From contig NZ_CP121682.1 of NCBI RefSeq assembly GCF_029760955.1, positions 3,596,001-3,660,000 on the forward strand: a stretch of 64,000 nucleotides of DNA, written 5' to 3'. Below are positions 53,985 to 61,782 of the stretch, in pieces (positions within the stretch are counted from its first letter, which is position 1; every line of letters starts with the position of its first letter). This stretch comes from Streptomyces cathayae. Lineage in GTDB: Bacteria > Actinomycetota > Actinomycetes > Streptomycetales > Streptomycetaceae. The position numbers and the translations under genes were made by a program. The notes under the pieces were generated by a model. The model was not told the DNA's origin, did no database searches, and saw nothing but the letters and a program-made list of their open reading frames with translations.

Positions 53985-55714
53985 TCCCCCGGATCCACCA
54001 GCAGGGCAGCAACACTCTCGGCCTCCTGCACTACCTGTACGGCAGGGGCACCCACGAGGAACACGTCGACCCCCACCTGGTCGCCTCCTTCGACGACATA
54101 GCCCCCGACCCCGGCCGCGACCCCTCGGTGACGAAGAAGGACCTCCAGCACCTCCTCGACCAGCCCCTGGCCCTCCTCGGCTCCGGGCAGCGCCCGGACA
54201 AGCACGTCTGGCACTGCTCCGTGCGCGCCGCCCCCGGCGACCCGATCCTGTACGACGAGCAGTGGGCCAAGATCGCCTGCCGCATGGTCGCCGCCACCGG
54301 CATCGACCCCGGCGACGGCGCCGGCTGCCGCTGGGCCGCCGTCCGCCACGCCACCGACCACATCCACATCATCGCCACCCTCATCCGCGAAGACGGCCGC
54401 CGCCCCGACCACCACCGCTCCGGCAAACGCGCCCAGGCCGAGGCCCGCCTCATCGAAACCGAGTACGGCCTGCACCGCGTCGCCCCTGGTGACGGCACCG
54501 CCGCCAAGCGCCCCACCAGCGCCGAACGCCACAAGGCCGAGCGCCAGGGCAGGGAACGCACCGTGCGGGAGGAGCTGCGCGAAACCGTCCGCCGCGCGGC
54601 GGCCGGCGCCGCCACCGAGACCGAGTTCTTCGACCGGCTCAAGGCCGCCGGGCTTCTGGTCCGCACCAGCGTGCTGCCCTCCGGTGACCTGCGCGGTTAC
54701 ACCGTCGCCCTGCCCGGCGATCGCAACAAGGACGGCGAACCGGTCTTCTACGCAGGCTCGACGCTCGCCCCCGACCTGTCCCTGCCCCGCATCCGGGACC
54801 GCTTCAACACAGCTGCCGTCGCGTCGGCGCCGGGCAGCACCGGCCGCCAGGACCATGGGGCCGCACAGCAGCCAGCGCCGTCCGCCGCACGGCGCACCAC
54901 CACACACGCGGCATGGGCGGCCCTGCTCGTCATCGACCACGGCGACGACGGCGCCGCGGCAGCGCAGATCGCCGCCACCGGCGAGGTCCTCGACGCCCTC
55001 GCCAAGACCTCCGCCCTCCACACCCGCCAGCAGCTACGCGAAGCGGCCTGGGCGTTCGAACGGGCCTCCCGCTCCCACACCCGAGCAGAGTTCTGCCACA
55101 GTCAGCAGCTACGACGCGCAGCCCGAGACCTGGTCCGTAGCGGCCCGGCACTCGGCCGGGGCGAGGACGGCGCCACCACCGCCATGGTGATCGACACACT
55201 CTTCTTCCTCGCCCTCGCCGCCGCACACTGGCACGCCCAGCGCCAGCACGCCCAGCAAGCCGCAGCCGCACGGCAGGCCGCCACCCACCTCCAGGCCGCG
55301 TACGCCGCGGCCAGCGAGGAATCGATGGCCCGCCTGCGAGCCCAGGGCCTGCGCCTGGCCCAGCCCGTACGCGACTGGTCCGCCGCCCTTCTGCGCACCA
55401 CCGCGCCACAGATCGCCGAGCGGGTGCTCGGCGAACCGGGCTGGTCCGCCCTGGCAGCCACCATCACGCACGCCTACCAGGCCGGCCATGACCCACAAGC
55501 GCTGCTGCACAAAGCCGTCGCCCAACGTGAACTGCACACCGCCGAGTCCGTCAGCGACGTCCTCGTCTGGCGTCTGCGACGCATGGCCGACCTGCCCGCC
55601 AACGTGACGGTGATCTCCCAGCACAGCACCCGGGCCACGGACTCACTGCCCTACGCTGCCCCGCTCGGACCCGTCTCCATCGCCGTCGACCAGCACCGCC
55701 GACACCGCAGGTAA
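53981..55714 (+). CDS. mobA: MobA/VirD2-like relaxase (mobilisation nuclease)
   Basis: This 577-residue relaxase starts with MIPRIHQQGSNTLGLLHYLY, which holds the candidate catalytic tyrosines 18 and 20. The metal-binding His triad is RHATDHIHI (His123, His127, His129 with Asp126). It nicks one strand at oriT and leads it into the recipient. The C-terminal 350 residues are helical with several Gln/Ala-rich stretches and lack a recognisable helicase. The TTG start overlaps the mobC stop and is preceded by GGGAGGA. A matching coupling protein or FtsK-like TraB is missing nearby, so transfer would need a helper. Confidence 0.9.
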   Translation: MIPRIHQQGSNTLGLLHYLYGRGTHEEHVDPHLVASFDDIAPDPGRDPSVTKKDLQHLLDQPLALLGSGQRPDKHVWHCSVRAAPGDPILYDEQWAKIACRMVAATGIDPGDGAGCRWAAVRHATDHIHIIATLIREDGRRPDHHRSGKRAQAEARLIETEYGLHRVAPGDGTAAKRPTSAERHKAERQGRERTVREELRETVRRAAAGAATETEFFDRLKAAGLLVRTSVLPSGDLRGYTVALPGDRNKDGEPVFYAGSTLAPDLSLPRIRDRFNTAAVASAPGSTGRQDHGAAQQPAPSAARRTTTHAAWAALLVIDHGDDGAAAAQIAATGEVLDALAKTSALHTRQQLREAAWAFERASRSHTRAEFCHSQQLRRAARDLVRSGPALGRGEDGATTAMVIDTLFFLALAAAHWHAQRQHAQQAAAARQAATHLQAAYAAASEESMARLRAQGLRLAQPVRDWSAALLRTTAPQIAERVLGEPGWSALAATITHAYQAGHDPQALLHKAVAQRELHTAESVSDVLVWRLRRMADLPANVTVISQHSTRATDSLPYAAPLGPVSIAVDQHRRHRR

Positions 55715-55724
55715 TCACCAGCAA

Positions 55725-55760
55725 CCGCGGGGCCGTTCACCGCAAGGAACGGCCCCGCGG
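55725..55760 (+). terminator. 14-bp stem terminator after the relaxase gene
   Basis: CCGCGGGGCCGTTC (55725-55738) pairs perfectly with GAACGGCCCCGCGG (55747-55760) around an 8-nt loop, 10 bp past the stop. It closes the mobilisation operon. Confidence 0.85.
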
Positions 55761-56071
55761 GAAAGACGAACACAAGCTGGTCCCCTCCAGTCGGCTACCG
55801 GTGCCCTACGGTCACGTCGACCCCTCACTCGAACAAGGCCGGTCTCCGGTCCACCCACCGCACAACCCGGACTACAGGGACGGCCTGGTCGATGACCGTG
55901 ACGACGTCTTCGGGGATGCCGGGGCGGAACTGGCGGTATTACCTGGTGGTTCCGGTGAACAGGCTCATGTGGGCCACCGTCCTGTGAGGTGCTGGATGGA
56001 TGTAGCTGACGGTTGCCGCCGGTTCCTCGTGTCGGACTGTCTCCCGCCGCCCCGCTGCTACGGTCGCGTGC
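55761..56071. other. Intergenic region after the mobilisation operon
   Basis: About 310 bp with no supported gene. No copy of the tRNA-Pro 3' end was found here. A TACGGT box lies about eight bases before the next start codon. Confidence 0.5.
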
Positions 56072-56929
56072 ATGACGCTCTCGGTCTCCACGGGTCAGGC
56101 TGTTGACCTACGGGTGCAGCCGGTTGACGAGGTTCTTGATCGCGTCGCGCGGTCTCTCCAGGTGCGCCTGCTCCCGGATACGGTGGTGCGCAAACGCCGG
56201 TCTGTGGGAGCCCGGACAGACCGCGATACCTGGGTCCGGGTCGAGCGGCGCTCGCCCGACAAGATCGCCGATCAAGGGTGGAACGGCACCGAGTGTGCCG
56301 CCCGTCTGGAAGGCGTCGCCCAGCCGACATGGCAGGGATGTGTGGTCTGGCGGGACGCGGATGGACCGGTGATGTGGCGGGCCGACGAAACCAGCCTCCT
56401 GCCGGCCGCTCCCGTCGGAAGCGCCGTCTTGAGCGAAGCCCCGGAACTGCCGGATGAGTGGTGGGAGGCGTTGAACGCCTCGCTGGACGCGCTGGCGGCT
56501 CATAGGACGAGGCGGACCGCCACACCGGACACCGACACCATCACCCAGGAACTGGTCACCGAGTCCATTCGCGGTGTCTTCCCCGGCGACTTCGATACGA
56601 CCGTCCAGCAATGGGTGCCGGCCCATGCGGACCTGAACTGGGCCAACCTGACTGCTCCGGTGTTCAACCTCTTCGACTGGGAGGACTGGGGAAACGCACC
56701 GCAGGGGCTGGACTCCGCATCACTTTGGGTGAGTTCGCTTGCCGTCCCCGCTCTGGCCGATCGCGTACGGCAGGAGCGCCGGCGCGACTTCGAGAGCCGG
56801 GACGGCAAGCTGATGACGTTGTTCGTCTGCTCGAAGATCCTCGGACCGTACGCGCATCCGGAGGACCCTCGGTTGGAACCCGCGCGACGCATGGCCGAGC
56901 AGGTCATCGAGGAGCTTCAGGCGGGCTGA
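56072..56929 (+). CDS. Aminoglycoside-phosphotransferase-like kinase-fold protein
   Basis: This 285-residue protein has an APH-type kinase core: the catalytic loop AHADLNWANL (Asp187, Asn192) and the metal-binding FDWEDWG (Asp202). The N-lobe is hard to recognise: no clear glycine-rich loop is seen, though KIADQGWNGTECAARLEG may lie near it. The substrate is unknown, and resistance should not be assumed. There is no ribosome-binding site, and TACGGT shortly before the ATG suggests a leaderless transcript. The 3' end overlaps that of the convergent aldo/keto reductase gene by 13 bp. Confidence 0.8.
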   Translation: MTLSVSTGQAVDLRVQPVDEVLDRVARSLQVRLLPDTVVRKRRSVGARTDRDTWVRVERRSPDKIADQGWNGTECAARLEGVAQPTWQGCVVWRDADGPVMWRADETSLLPAAPVGSAVLSEAPELPDEWWEALNASLDALAAHRTRRTATPDTDTITQELVTESIRGVFPGDFDTTVQQWVPAHADLNWANLTAPVFNLFDWEDWGNAPQGLDSASLWVSSLAVPALADRVRQERRRDFESRDGKLMTLFVCSKILGPYAHPEDPRLEPARRMAEQVIEELQAG

Positions 56930-57774
56930 CCCTGCGAGCGGTCACGAAGGAGTCTCCGGTACTCCTGGATGATCCGCTCCTCGACCTCGCCGGTCAGGGC
57001 GTCGACGAGCTCACCCAGATGAGCGGGTTCGTCGGCGCCCACCGCAACGGCGCCAACCCGCGGGAGGTGATAGGCCGCCCGAAAGGCTGCCTGCACGCGG
57101 GAGAGCCGACTGCTGTCCCGTAGGAAGACGCGTGGGTCGATCCTGGCCCACACCGGGGCGCTGGTGCTGCCTCCGAAGGGGCTCATCCCCCACACCGCAC
57201 CGTCGCCCAGGTCCCATGCTTTGATGAGGGCGTCCGCGGCATCGAGCGTTCTGACTCCGACCAGCAGGCCGGCGCGGACCATGAGGACCGACGGCCTCGG
57301 TGCGGTCGGGTCGATCAGGTTCAGCAGCGGTGACGGGTCCCAGGACGCGACGCCCCAGGCGGCGCACAGCCCTTTCGCCGCAGCGTCGTCGAGGGCGGTG
57401 CACGCCTGCGCCAGCACGTCCCGGCCATGCGGGGCGCCCTCACGGAGCGAGTGTTCTGGGTTGTGCAGGAACAGCAGGTCGGGCTCCCGCCCGAGCTCCT
57501 CGGCCGCCTGTTCCACAGCCGCGTGCAGCCGTACGGGATCCAGGCAGTGCTCCCCGCCGTTCCGCCCCGGGAAGTATCCGACCTTCGTGGAGACCGTGAA
57601 CTTCGGCAGCAGATCACCGGCTGTCCGCGCCAGGATCCGATGCGAGCGGAAGCCGAGGTAGTTGGTGCTGGTGTCGAGTGCGGTGACACCGAGATCAAGC
57701 GCTCCGGTCAGGAGACGGCGTTCGTGACGAGACCGGTGTAGCCCGAGGACAACTCGGGTGTCAGCACCGCGCAC
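56917..57774 (-). CDS. Aldo/keto reductase
   Basis: This 285-residue (alpha/beta)8-barrel NADPH-dependent reductase has the full catalytic tetrad: Asp34 and Tyr39 (LDTSTNYLGF), Lys64 (VSTKVGYF) and His104 (LLFLHNPEH). The cofactor end is less canonical (VGAVAVGADEPAHLGELVDAL). The GTG start was chosen because AAGGAGG lies just before it; the start is inside the 3' end of the JmjC gene, so the two overlap by 67 bp and are translated together. Together with the upstream peptide and oxygenase genes it may be part of a peptide- or metabolite-modifying path. Confidence 0.85.
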   Translation of the reverse strand: MRGADTRVVLGLHRSRHERRLLTGALDLGVTALDTSTNYLGFRSHRILARTAGDLLPKFTVSTKVGYFPGRNGGEHCLDPVRLHAAVEQAAEELGREPDLLFLHNPEHSLREGAPHGRDVLAQACTALDDAAAKGLCAAWGVASWDPSPLLNLIDPTAPRPSVLMVRAGLLVGVRTLDAADALIKAWDLGDGAVWGMSPFGGSTSAPVWARIDPRVFLRDSSRLSRVQAAFRAAYHLPRVGAVAVGADEPAHLGELVDALTGEVEERIIQEYRRLLRDRSQGQPA

Positions 57775-58904
57775 AGCTCCTCCTTCACCAGGATCTCGGC
57801 CAGCTCCGTTACCTCGGCCCCGACGACGGCCGCGGCCCGCTCCAGCGGGACCGGCCTGCCGCTCAGCAGCGTCCGCAGTGCGGGCAGGGCCTTGGCCGTG
57901 AGGGTGAGCTTCTTCCCTGCGGCCACCACGTCGACGGTCGCCCCGTTCTCCAAGACCCGGGGAGGGAAGTGGGTGGTGCACACCACGCCGTCGAGCGGCC
58001 CGAGGACGTCGAGGAACGGCACGTGGCGCGGCAGCGCCGTCTCCTGCTCGTGCGCGGCCAGGAAGTCGGCTGGAGACCGTTCGCCGACCAGCATTGCGGC
58101 GGCCTTGGTCAGAGCCTCGCTGTCGGGCTCATGCCAGCGGTCCAGGTCGTGCCGGAAGATCTCGTTTTCGCGGCACCAGTCGGCCAGCCAGGCGAGCCAG
58201 CTCGCTCCCGTGCGTTTGGTGATGCCGAACGTGACGTGAAGGCTCTTTCCCGAGCCGCTGCCGGTCCGGGTCGCCTGATGCCAGTGCCCTCGGGGGATGT
58301 GCATGACGTCGCCGGCCTTCAGGAGGCCGGACCAGATGCTCTCGTCACTCGGGGTGTTGTTGGGGTCCGAGTCCCGGTACATGGGGACCTTGCGCGAGGT
58401 CGAGCGCACCTCCCACTCCTTCTCGCCCGCGAGCTGCACGATCACGACATCGTGGTCGTCCCAGTGCAGGGGGAAGCCGTCGGCGTCGTTCGTCGTCAGG
58501 TACGCGTTGACCTGCACGCGCTCATGGGACCACCACTGCAGCGCCCGGCACGCGACCTCCATCGTCGGATCGAAGACGTTGGCCTGGTCGAGGATGAGCG
58601 TCGCACCTTCCCGCAGGAGCCTTCCGAGGCTGCGCATGTTGACCATGGGGATGCTCTGGCCCCGGGGGCTGACGCTGTCGGTGTAGTAGACGGCCGGGTG
58701 CACCTCCTCGCCCTTCTGGAAGCACCGGAACTGCGGGCGGTTGAGGCTCCTGCGCATCGCGATGTCGAGCAGGCGGTTCGGAGTCAGAAGGCGGGAGACG
58801 AGTGCGGGGTCGTCCATGCTCCCCCGTACGAAGCTCTTGCCCAGCTCCTCCGCTCCGCTCCACCCGAGCGCTGTCTCGATAGCGCTGATCAATCGATGTT
58901 CCAT
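57708..58904 (-). CDS. JmjC/cupin-type 2-oxoglutarate Fe(II) oxygenase
   Basis: This 398-residue protein has the cupin/JmjC facial triad PLHWDDHD (His147, Asp149) and HIPRGHWHQ (His207, possibly His209 instead). The C-terminal part (about 300-398) is a winged-helix-like domain. This layout matches bacterial ROXA/NO66-like ribosomal protein or peptide hydroxylases. The ATG (MEHRLISAIE) follows GGAGGACGCAGCG. It lies downstream of a 55-residue peptide gene, with a strong hairpin between them, and upstream of an overlapping aldo/keto reductase gene, so the peptide is its most likely substrate. Confidence 0.85.
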   Translation of the reverse strand: MEHRLISAIETALGWSGAEELGKSFVRGSMDDPALVSRLLTPNRLLDIAMRRSLNRPQFRCFQKGEEVHPAVYYTDSVSPRGQSIPMVNMRSLGRLLREGATLILDQANVFDPTMEVACRALQWWSHERVQVNAYLTTNDADGFPLHWDDHDVVIVQLAGEKEWEVRSTSRKVPMYRDSDPNNTPSDESIWSGLLKAGDVMHIPRGHWHQATRTGSGSGKSLHVTFGITKRTGASWLAWLADWCRENEIFRHDLDRWHEPDSEALTKAAAMLVGERSPADFLAAHEQETALPRHVPFLDVLGPLDGVVCTTHFPPRVLENGATVDVVAAGKKLTLTAKALPALRTLLSGRPVPLERAAAVVGAEVTELAEILVKEELCAVLTPELSSGYTGLVTNAVS

Positions 58905-58943
58905 CGCTGCGTCCTCCATGGGTTCGACCACGTGATGCGGGCA

Positions 58944-58981
58944 CGGTGGGGCCGGCACGGCCAGTCGTGCCGGCCCCACCG
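58944..58981 (-). terminator. 16-bp stem attenuator-like hairpin between peptide and JmjC genes
   Basis: CGGTGGGGCCGGCACG (58944-58959) pairs perfectly with 58966-58981 across a 6-nt loop. It lies between a short peptide gene and its enzyme genes on the same strand, where partial termination would give more peptide than enzyme mRNA. Confidence 0.7.
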
Positions 58982-58989
58982 CTTGGTGC

Positions 58990-59157
58990 CTACTCGCTGT
59001 CGTGCAGGTTGCCGTCGCCGCCCGGCCACGGCGCGTCGCCGGAACTTCCGGCGTTGTCGGACCGGAGGCTGTCGTACCGGTCGTGGACGGCGGTCAGCTC
59101 TTCCACCGCCATCAGGAGGCCGCTCCGGGCCGGAGGCGGTGTCGTGCGCTCTGCCAC
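58990..59157 (-). CDS. Small peptide, candidate RiPP precursor (55 residues)
   Basis: The product starts VAERTTPPPARSGLLMAVEE and ends in a Gly/Ser/Asp-rich, Trp-containing tail APWPGGDGNLHDSE. The N-terminal helix-forming GLLMAVEELTAVHDRYDSLR resembles a leader, and the tail resembles a core with His, Asp, Ser and Trp as modifiable residues. GAGGAAGGAG lies six bases before the GTG, so it is well expressed on its own; a longer upstream reading has no ribosome-binding site. It is the first gene of the unit peptide, hairpin, JmjC oxygenase, aldo/keto reductase. I recognise no known precursor family. Confidence 0.6.
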   Translation of the reverse strand: MAERTTPPPARSGLLMAVEELTAVHDRYDSLRSDNAGSSGDAPWPGGDGNLHDSE

Positions 59158-59283
59158 CTCGTACTCCTTCCTCTTCGGTTCTCCCGCCAGGGCTCCGGCG
59201 GGAGGTAGTGGCCGCCCCACGGCCGTGGGAGAAGTGGATTTCCGTGGGGCGGCGGTCATTGGGTGACGCGATGAGCCGCAGCG

Positions 59284-59622
59284 CTACACCGGCGGCCGGG
59301 CAGCCCGGCTGGTCATCGGCAGGACGTCCGCGTCCTGGCGCATGCTGACCTCCAGGACGCGCTGGTCCAGTTCGTACAGACACGCGCGGCAGGCGTAGAG
59401 GGCCGCGTGCATACCGCTCGACCGGACGGGACCGATCCACGTCACCTCGACGTCGTCACGTCCGCACCACAGCCAGCACTCACCACGCGAGTGCCATTCA
59501 TGGCGGTCCCACAGGGCGTAAGCAGTGGGCTCCCCTGTGACGGGGTCGATGTCGCGGCGGGTGGGCCGGAACACCACATCAGGACCAGAAGGCGGAGCCG
59601 CTCGTACTGCGTGCCGTCCCAT
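59284..59622 (-). CDS. Small Cys-rich protein coupled to HATPase gene
   Basis: The protein has 112 residues with two cysteine pairs, ECWLWCG and YACRACLYEL, that could form a zinc ribbon, plus several Trp and His residues (YALWDRHEWHSRGE). Function unknown. The ATG overlaps the stop of the HATPase gene (TGATG), so the two proteins are coupled. Such small companions are common next to Streptomyces RsbW-like proteins and XRE regulators. Confidence 0.7.
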   Translation of the reverse strand: MGRHAVRAAPPSGPDVVFRPTRRDIDPVTGEPTAYALWDRHEWHSRGECWLWCGRDDVEVTWIGPVRSSGMHAALYACRACLYELDQRVLEVSMRQDADVLPMTSRAARPPV

Positions 59623-60113
59623 CACGCGACTGCCAGAACGAGCGACTTGGACTCGGCTACGACTCCACGCTTCGGCCGCAACGCGAATAACTTGCGCAGA
59701 ACGGCAGCTCGGATGGCAGGCGCCGCCGTAGGAAGCACGATCTCCGCCCATACGCGCTTCCCATGGTCGGAGGGCTCCCAGGTACACCGCGCCGCGAGAA
59801 GGCCGACCAGCACCAGGCCGCGCCCGCTCTCGTCGTCGGCCTGAGCACAACCCATCTGCGGGGCGGATGGGTTGCCGTCAAGGACGTCGATCACCAAGCG
59901 ACCGGGCCGGTGGTACAACGTGACGGTGACCGGCCCCGCCCCATGGACTACGGCGTTGGTGATGAGCTCGGAGGCGACGAGGCGAACGGCGTCAGCTGCC
60001 TCCTCATCCATCGGCACACCCCACGTGCGCACTTTGTCGACGACTACGCGCCGGGCGAGGGGCACTTCCCTTTCCGTACCCGCGAGGACGAACCGATGGA
60101 CGAGCGTGGGCAT
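59622..60113 (-). CDS. RsbW-like HATPase domain protein
   Basis: This 163-residue single HATPase domain has the N-box SELITNAVVHG, the G1 motif DVLDGNPSAP and the G2 motif GRGLVLVGLLA, all well conserved, so ATP binding is likely. The family works as anti-sigma or orphan regulatory kinases. The ATG (MPTLVHRF) was chosen for GGAGG eight bases upstream; two earlier starts are possible. It is divergent from the XRE regulator gene and coupled to the small Cys-rich protein. Confidence 0.82.
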   Translation of the reverse strand: MPTLVHRFVLAGTEREVPLARRVVVDKVRTWGVPMDEEAADAVRLVASELITNAVVHGAGPVTVTLYHRPGRLVIDVLDGNPSAPQMGCAQADDESGRGLVLVGLLAARCTWEPSDHGKRVWAEIVLPTAAPAIRAAVLRKLFALRPKRGVVAESKSLVLAVA

Positions 60114-60365
60114 GGCGGACGCCTCCGAAGAGCTGGAGAGCGGCTCCATCCCTGACAGGGACACGGGAATGGAGCCGCCGATCTGAGGAGCCGTTACGAG
60201 AGCGAGCACCCTGGGCGTGCTCCATGGACGGCTGATACTCAGTCAACGGCGCCAGCACGCACGTCGGAACGTTTCTAGGGGGTTTCTCCTGGGGCGCCCT
60301 CCCCAGACACGGACACGAGAAGTAACCTTCCAACTACGCCGTGGGGGGATGACGGGAGTGATGAC

Positions 60366-61709
60366 GTGCCTGGTGAGCCGTTAGCAGTTCATCCGCTGAG
60401 CTTCGTCCTCCAGACGCGCGGGTGGGGGAAGGCCGAATTCGCCCGGCTCATGCAGAAGCACGGGAGGTCGCTCGGGACCCCCCTGGCGACCAACCGGACG
60501 ACCGTATGGAAGTGGGAGCAGGGACAGGAGCCGGATGCGGATGCCCAGCGTGTCCTCGCCGACCTGCTGCGCGTCCCGGACGAACAGGTGCGCGCGGAAG
60601 GATGGCCCCGGTGGCTCCCGGTCTGGGAGGTGACGGGGCTCACCGCTCCGTGGACCGAGGCCGGTACGGTCGAGGCACTGTCCGATCTGGTGGGGAGTGG
60701 CCGCATGGACCGCCGGGGCTTTCTCACCATCACCGGCGCCGCCTTGACGGGGCTCGCGGCGAGCTGGGTGGACGCACCCTCCGCCTTCGCCTCGGCGCTC
60801 AACGGTGACCGGGTCACGGACACGATGGTCTCGACGATCGAGCAGCGTATCTGCACCCTCCGCACGCTCGACGACCAGCTCGGAGGCGCCCGGCTTCTGG
60901 AGCAGGCACGCGGTGATCTCGCTCTGGTCACCGGTCTCCTCAGCGGTGGGCGGTACACCGACAGGGTCCGCCTCCGCCTGTACGCGCTGGCGGCCCGAGT
61001 GTCGCACCTGACCGGCTGGATGGCCTACGACGCCGGCCTGCGATCCGCCGGCCAGCGCTACTACGTCGGCGCCCTGCGCAGCGCCCGTACCGCCGGGGAC
61101 GACGCCTTCGGCGCCTTCATCCTCGCGGAGATGGGAGTGCACGTCTCCGAGGCCGGACGCACCGCCGAGCGGGTCGACCTCATCTCGACCGCCATCGACA
61201 ACGCTCCCCGTTCGCTGTCGTCCTGCACCCAGTCCTTCCTCTACCTGCACAAGGCCGAGGCGCTGTCACGCGACGGCTACCACCGCAAGGCCGGAACGGC
61301 ACTGAACCGCGCCACTTCCCTCTGGGAGCGTGATGCGGCGGAGGAGAACCCGGACTGGCTCGACTGGTTCGGCGAGGCGCAGTTGAGGTCGACCGAGGGC
61401 AAGGTCCTGTTGCGCTCCGGGCAGGTGGAGCGCGCGACGAGTTCCCTGCAGACCTCCGTGGAAAGCGCGGCTCCCCGGGACAAGGCCGTACGGTCTAGCC
61501 GCCTGGCTGAGGCACGGCTCGTCGGCGGTGACCTGGAGGGAGCGCTGGACGCCGCGAACTACGGCGCCGGACTCCTGGAGGACAGTGTCAGCTCCGTACG
61601 GGCTCTGGACCGCCTGAAGGAGTTCTCTGCGCGGCTCGAACCGCACAAGTCCGCCCCTTCTGTCCGCGAGTTCCGCGAGCGCCTACAGGAACTGCCCGTT
61701 GCCGTCTGA
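60366..61709 (+). CDS. XRE-type regulator with TPR-like C-terminal part
   Basis: The protein has 447 residues. An N-terminal helix-turn-helix (LSFVLQTRGWGKAEFARLMQ, then NRTTVWKWEQGQEPD) is followed at about 115 by DRRGFLTITGAALTGLA. This looks like a Tat signal but is internal and typical of this Streptomyces regulator family. TPR-like helices fill the rest (SLWERDAAEE, LYLHKAEALSRDGYHRKAG). TPR regulators of this shape often sense small peptides. The GTG start follows GGGAG. It is divergent from the HATPase gene and could control the adjacent peptide locus. Confidence 0.82.
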   Translation: MPGEPLAVHPLSFVLQTRGWGKAEFARLMQKHGRSLGTPLATNRTTVWKWEQGQEPDADAQRVLADLLRVPDEQVRAEGWPRWLPVWEVTGLTAPWTEAGTVEALSDLVGSGRMDRRGFLTITGAALTGLAASWVDAPSAFASALNGDRVTDTMVSTIEQRICTLRTLDDQLGGARLLEQARGDLALVTGLLSGGRYTDRVRLRLYALAARVSHLTGWMAYDAGLRSAGQRYYVGALRSARTAGDDAFGAFILAEMGVHVSEAGRTAERVDLISTAIDNAPRSLSSCTQSFLYLHKAEALSRDGYHRKAGTALNRATSLWERDAAEENPDWLDWFGEAQLRSTEGKVLLRSGQVERATSSLQTSVESAAPRDKAVRSSRLAEARLVGGDLEGALDAANYGAGLLEDSVSSVRALDRLKEFSARLEPHKSAPSVREFRERLQELPVAV

Positions 61710-61782
61710 CAGGCACCGCCTTGGACGCCGAGGACGAGCCCGCCTCGCCGGGGAGAGCGGCCGAACTGCCAGGATGAATGGC

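Larger units (their letters stand above)
39882..55760. mobile_element. tRNA-Pro-linked genomic island containing an integrative mobilisable element
   Basis: The island edge is inferred from the abrupt change from conserved core genes to accessory genes at tRNA-Pro and from integration-type repeats just past it. The right end is placed at the terminator after the relaxase gene, but accessory genes continue beyond, so the true end may lie outside the window. Recognisable element functions are integrase, excisionase, XRE repressor, replication protein, iterons, MobC and relaxase. The 7.2-kb sacsin/XRE-ImmA segment between the tRNA and the integrase looks like cargo or a second inserted unit. No second copy of the tRNA 3' end was found. 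Confidence 0.55.

Noticed and set aside
55715..56071. Possible attR copy of tRNA-Pro after the mobilisation operon
   Set aside because: I compared the last 30 bases of the tRNA with this gap and with the int-proximal gap (47177-47301) and saw no match longer than chance.
56072..56929. Antibiotic-resistance aminoglycoside phosphotransferase
   Set aside because: Only the catalytic loop is shared; the ATP-binding lobe is divergent and the setting does not suggest resistance.
60714..60770. Tat signal peptide in the XRE-TPR regulator
   Set aside because: The DRRGFLTITGAALTGLA segment is internal, more than 100 residues from the N-terminus and after a DNA-binding domain, so it cannot direct export of the whole protein.
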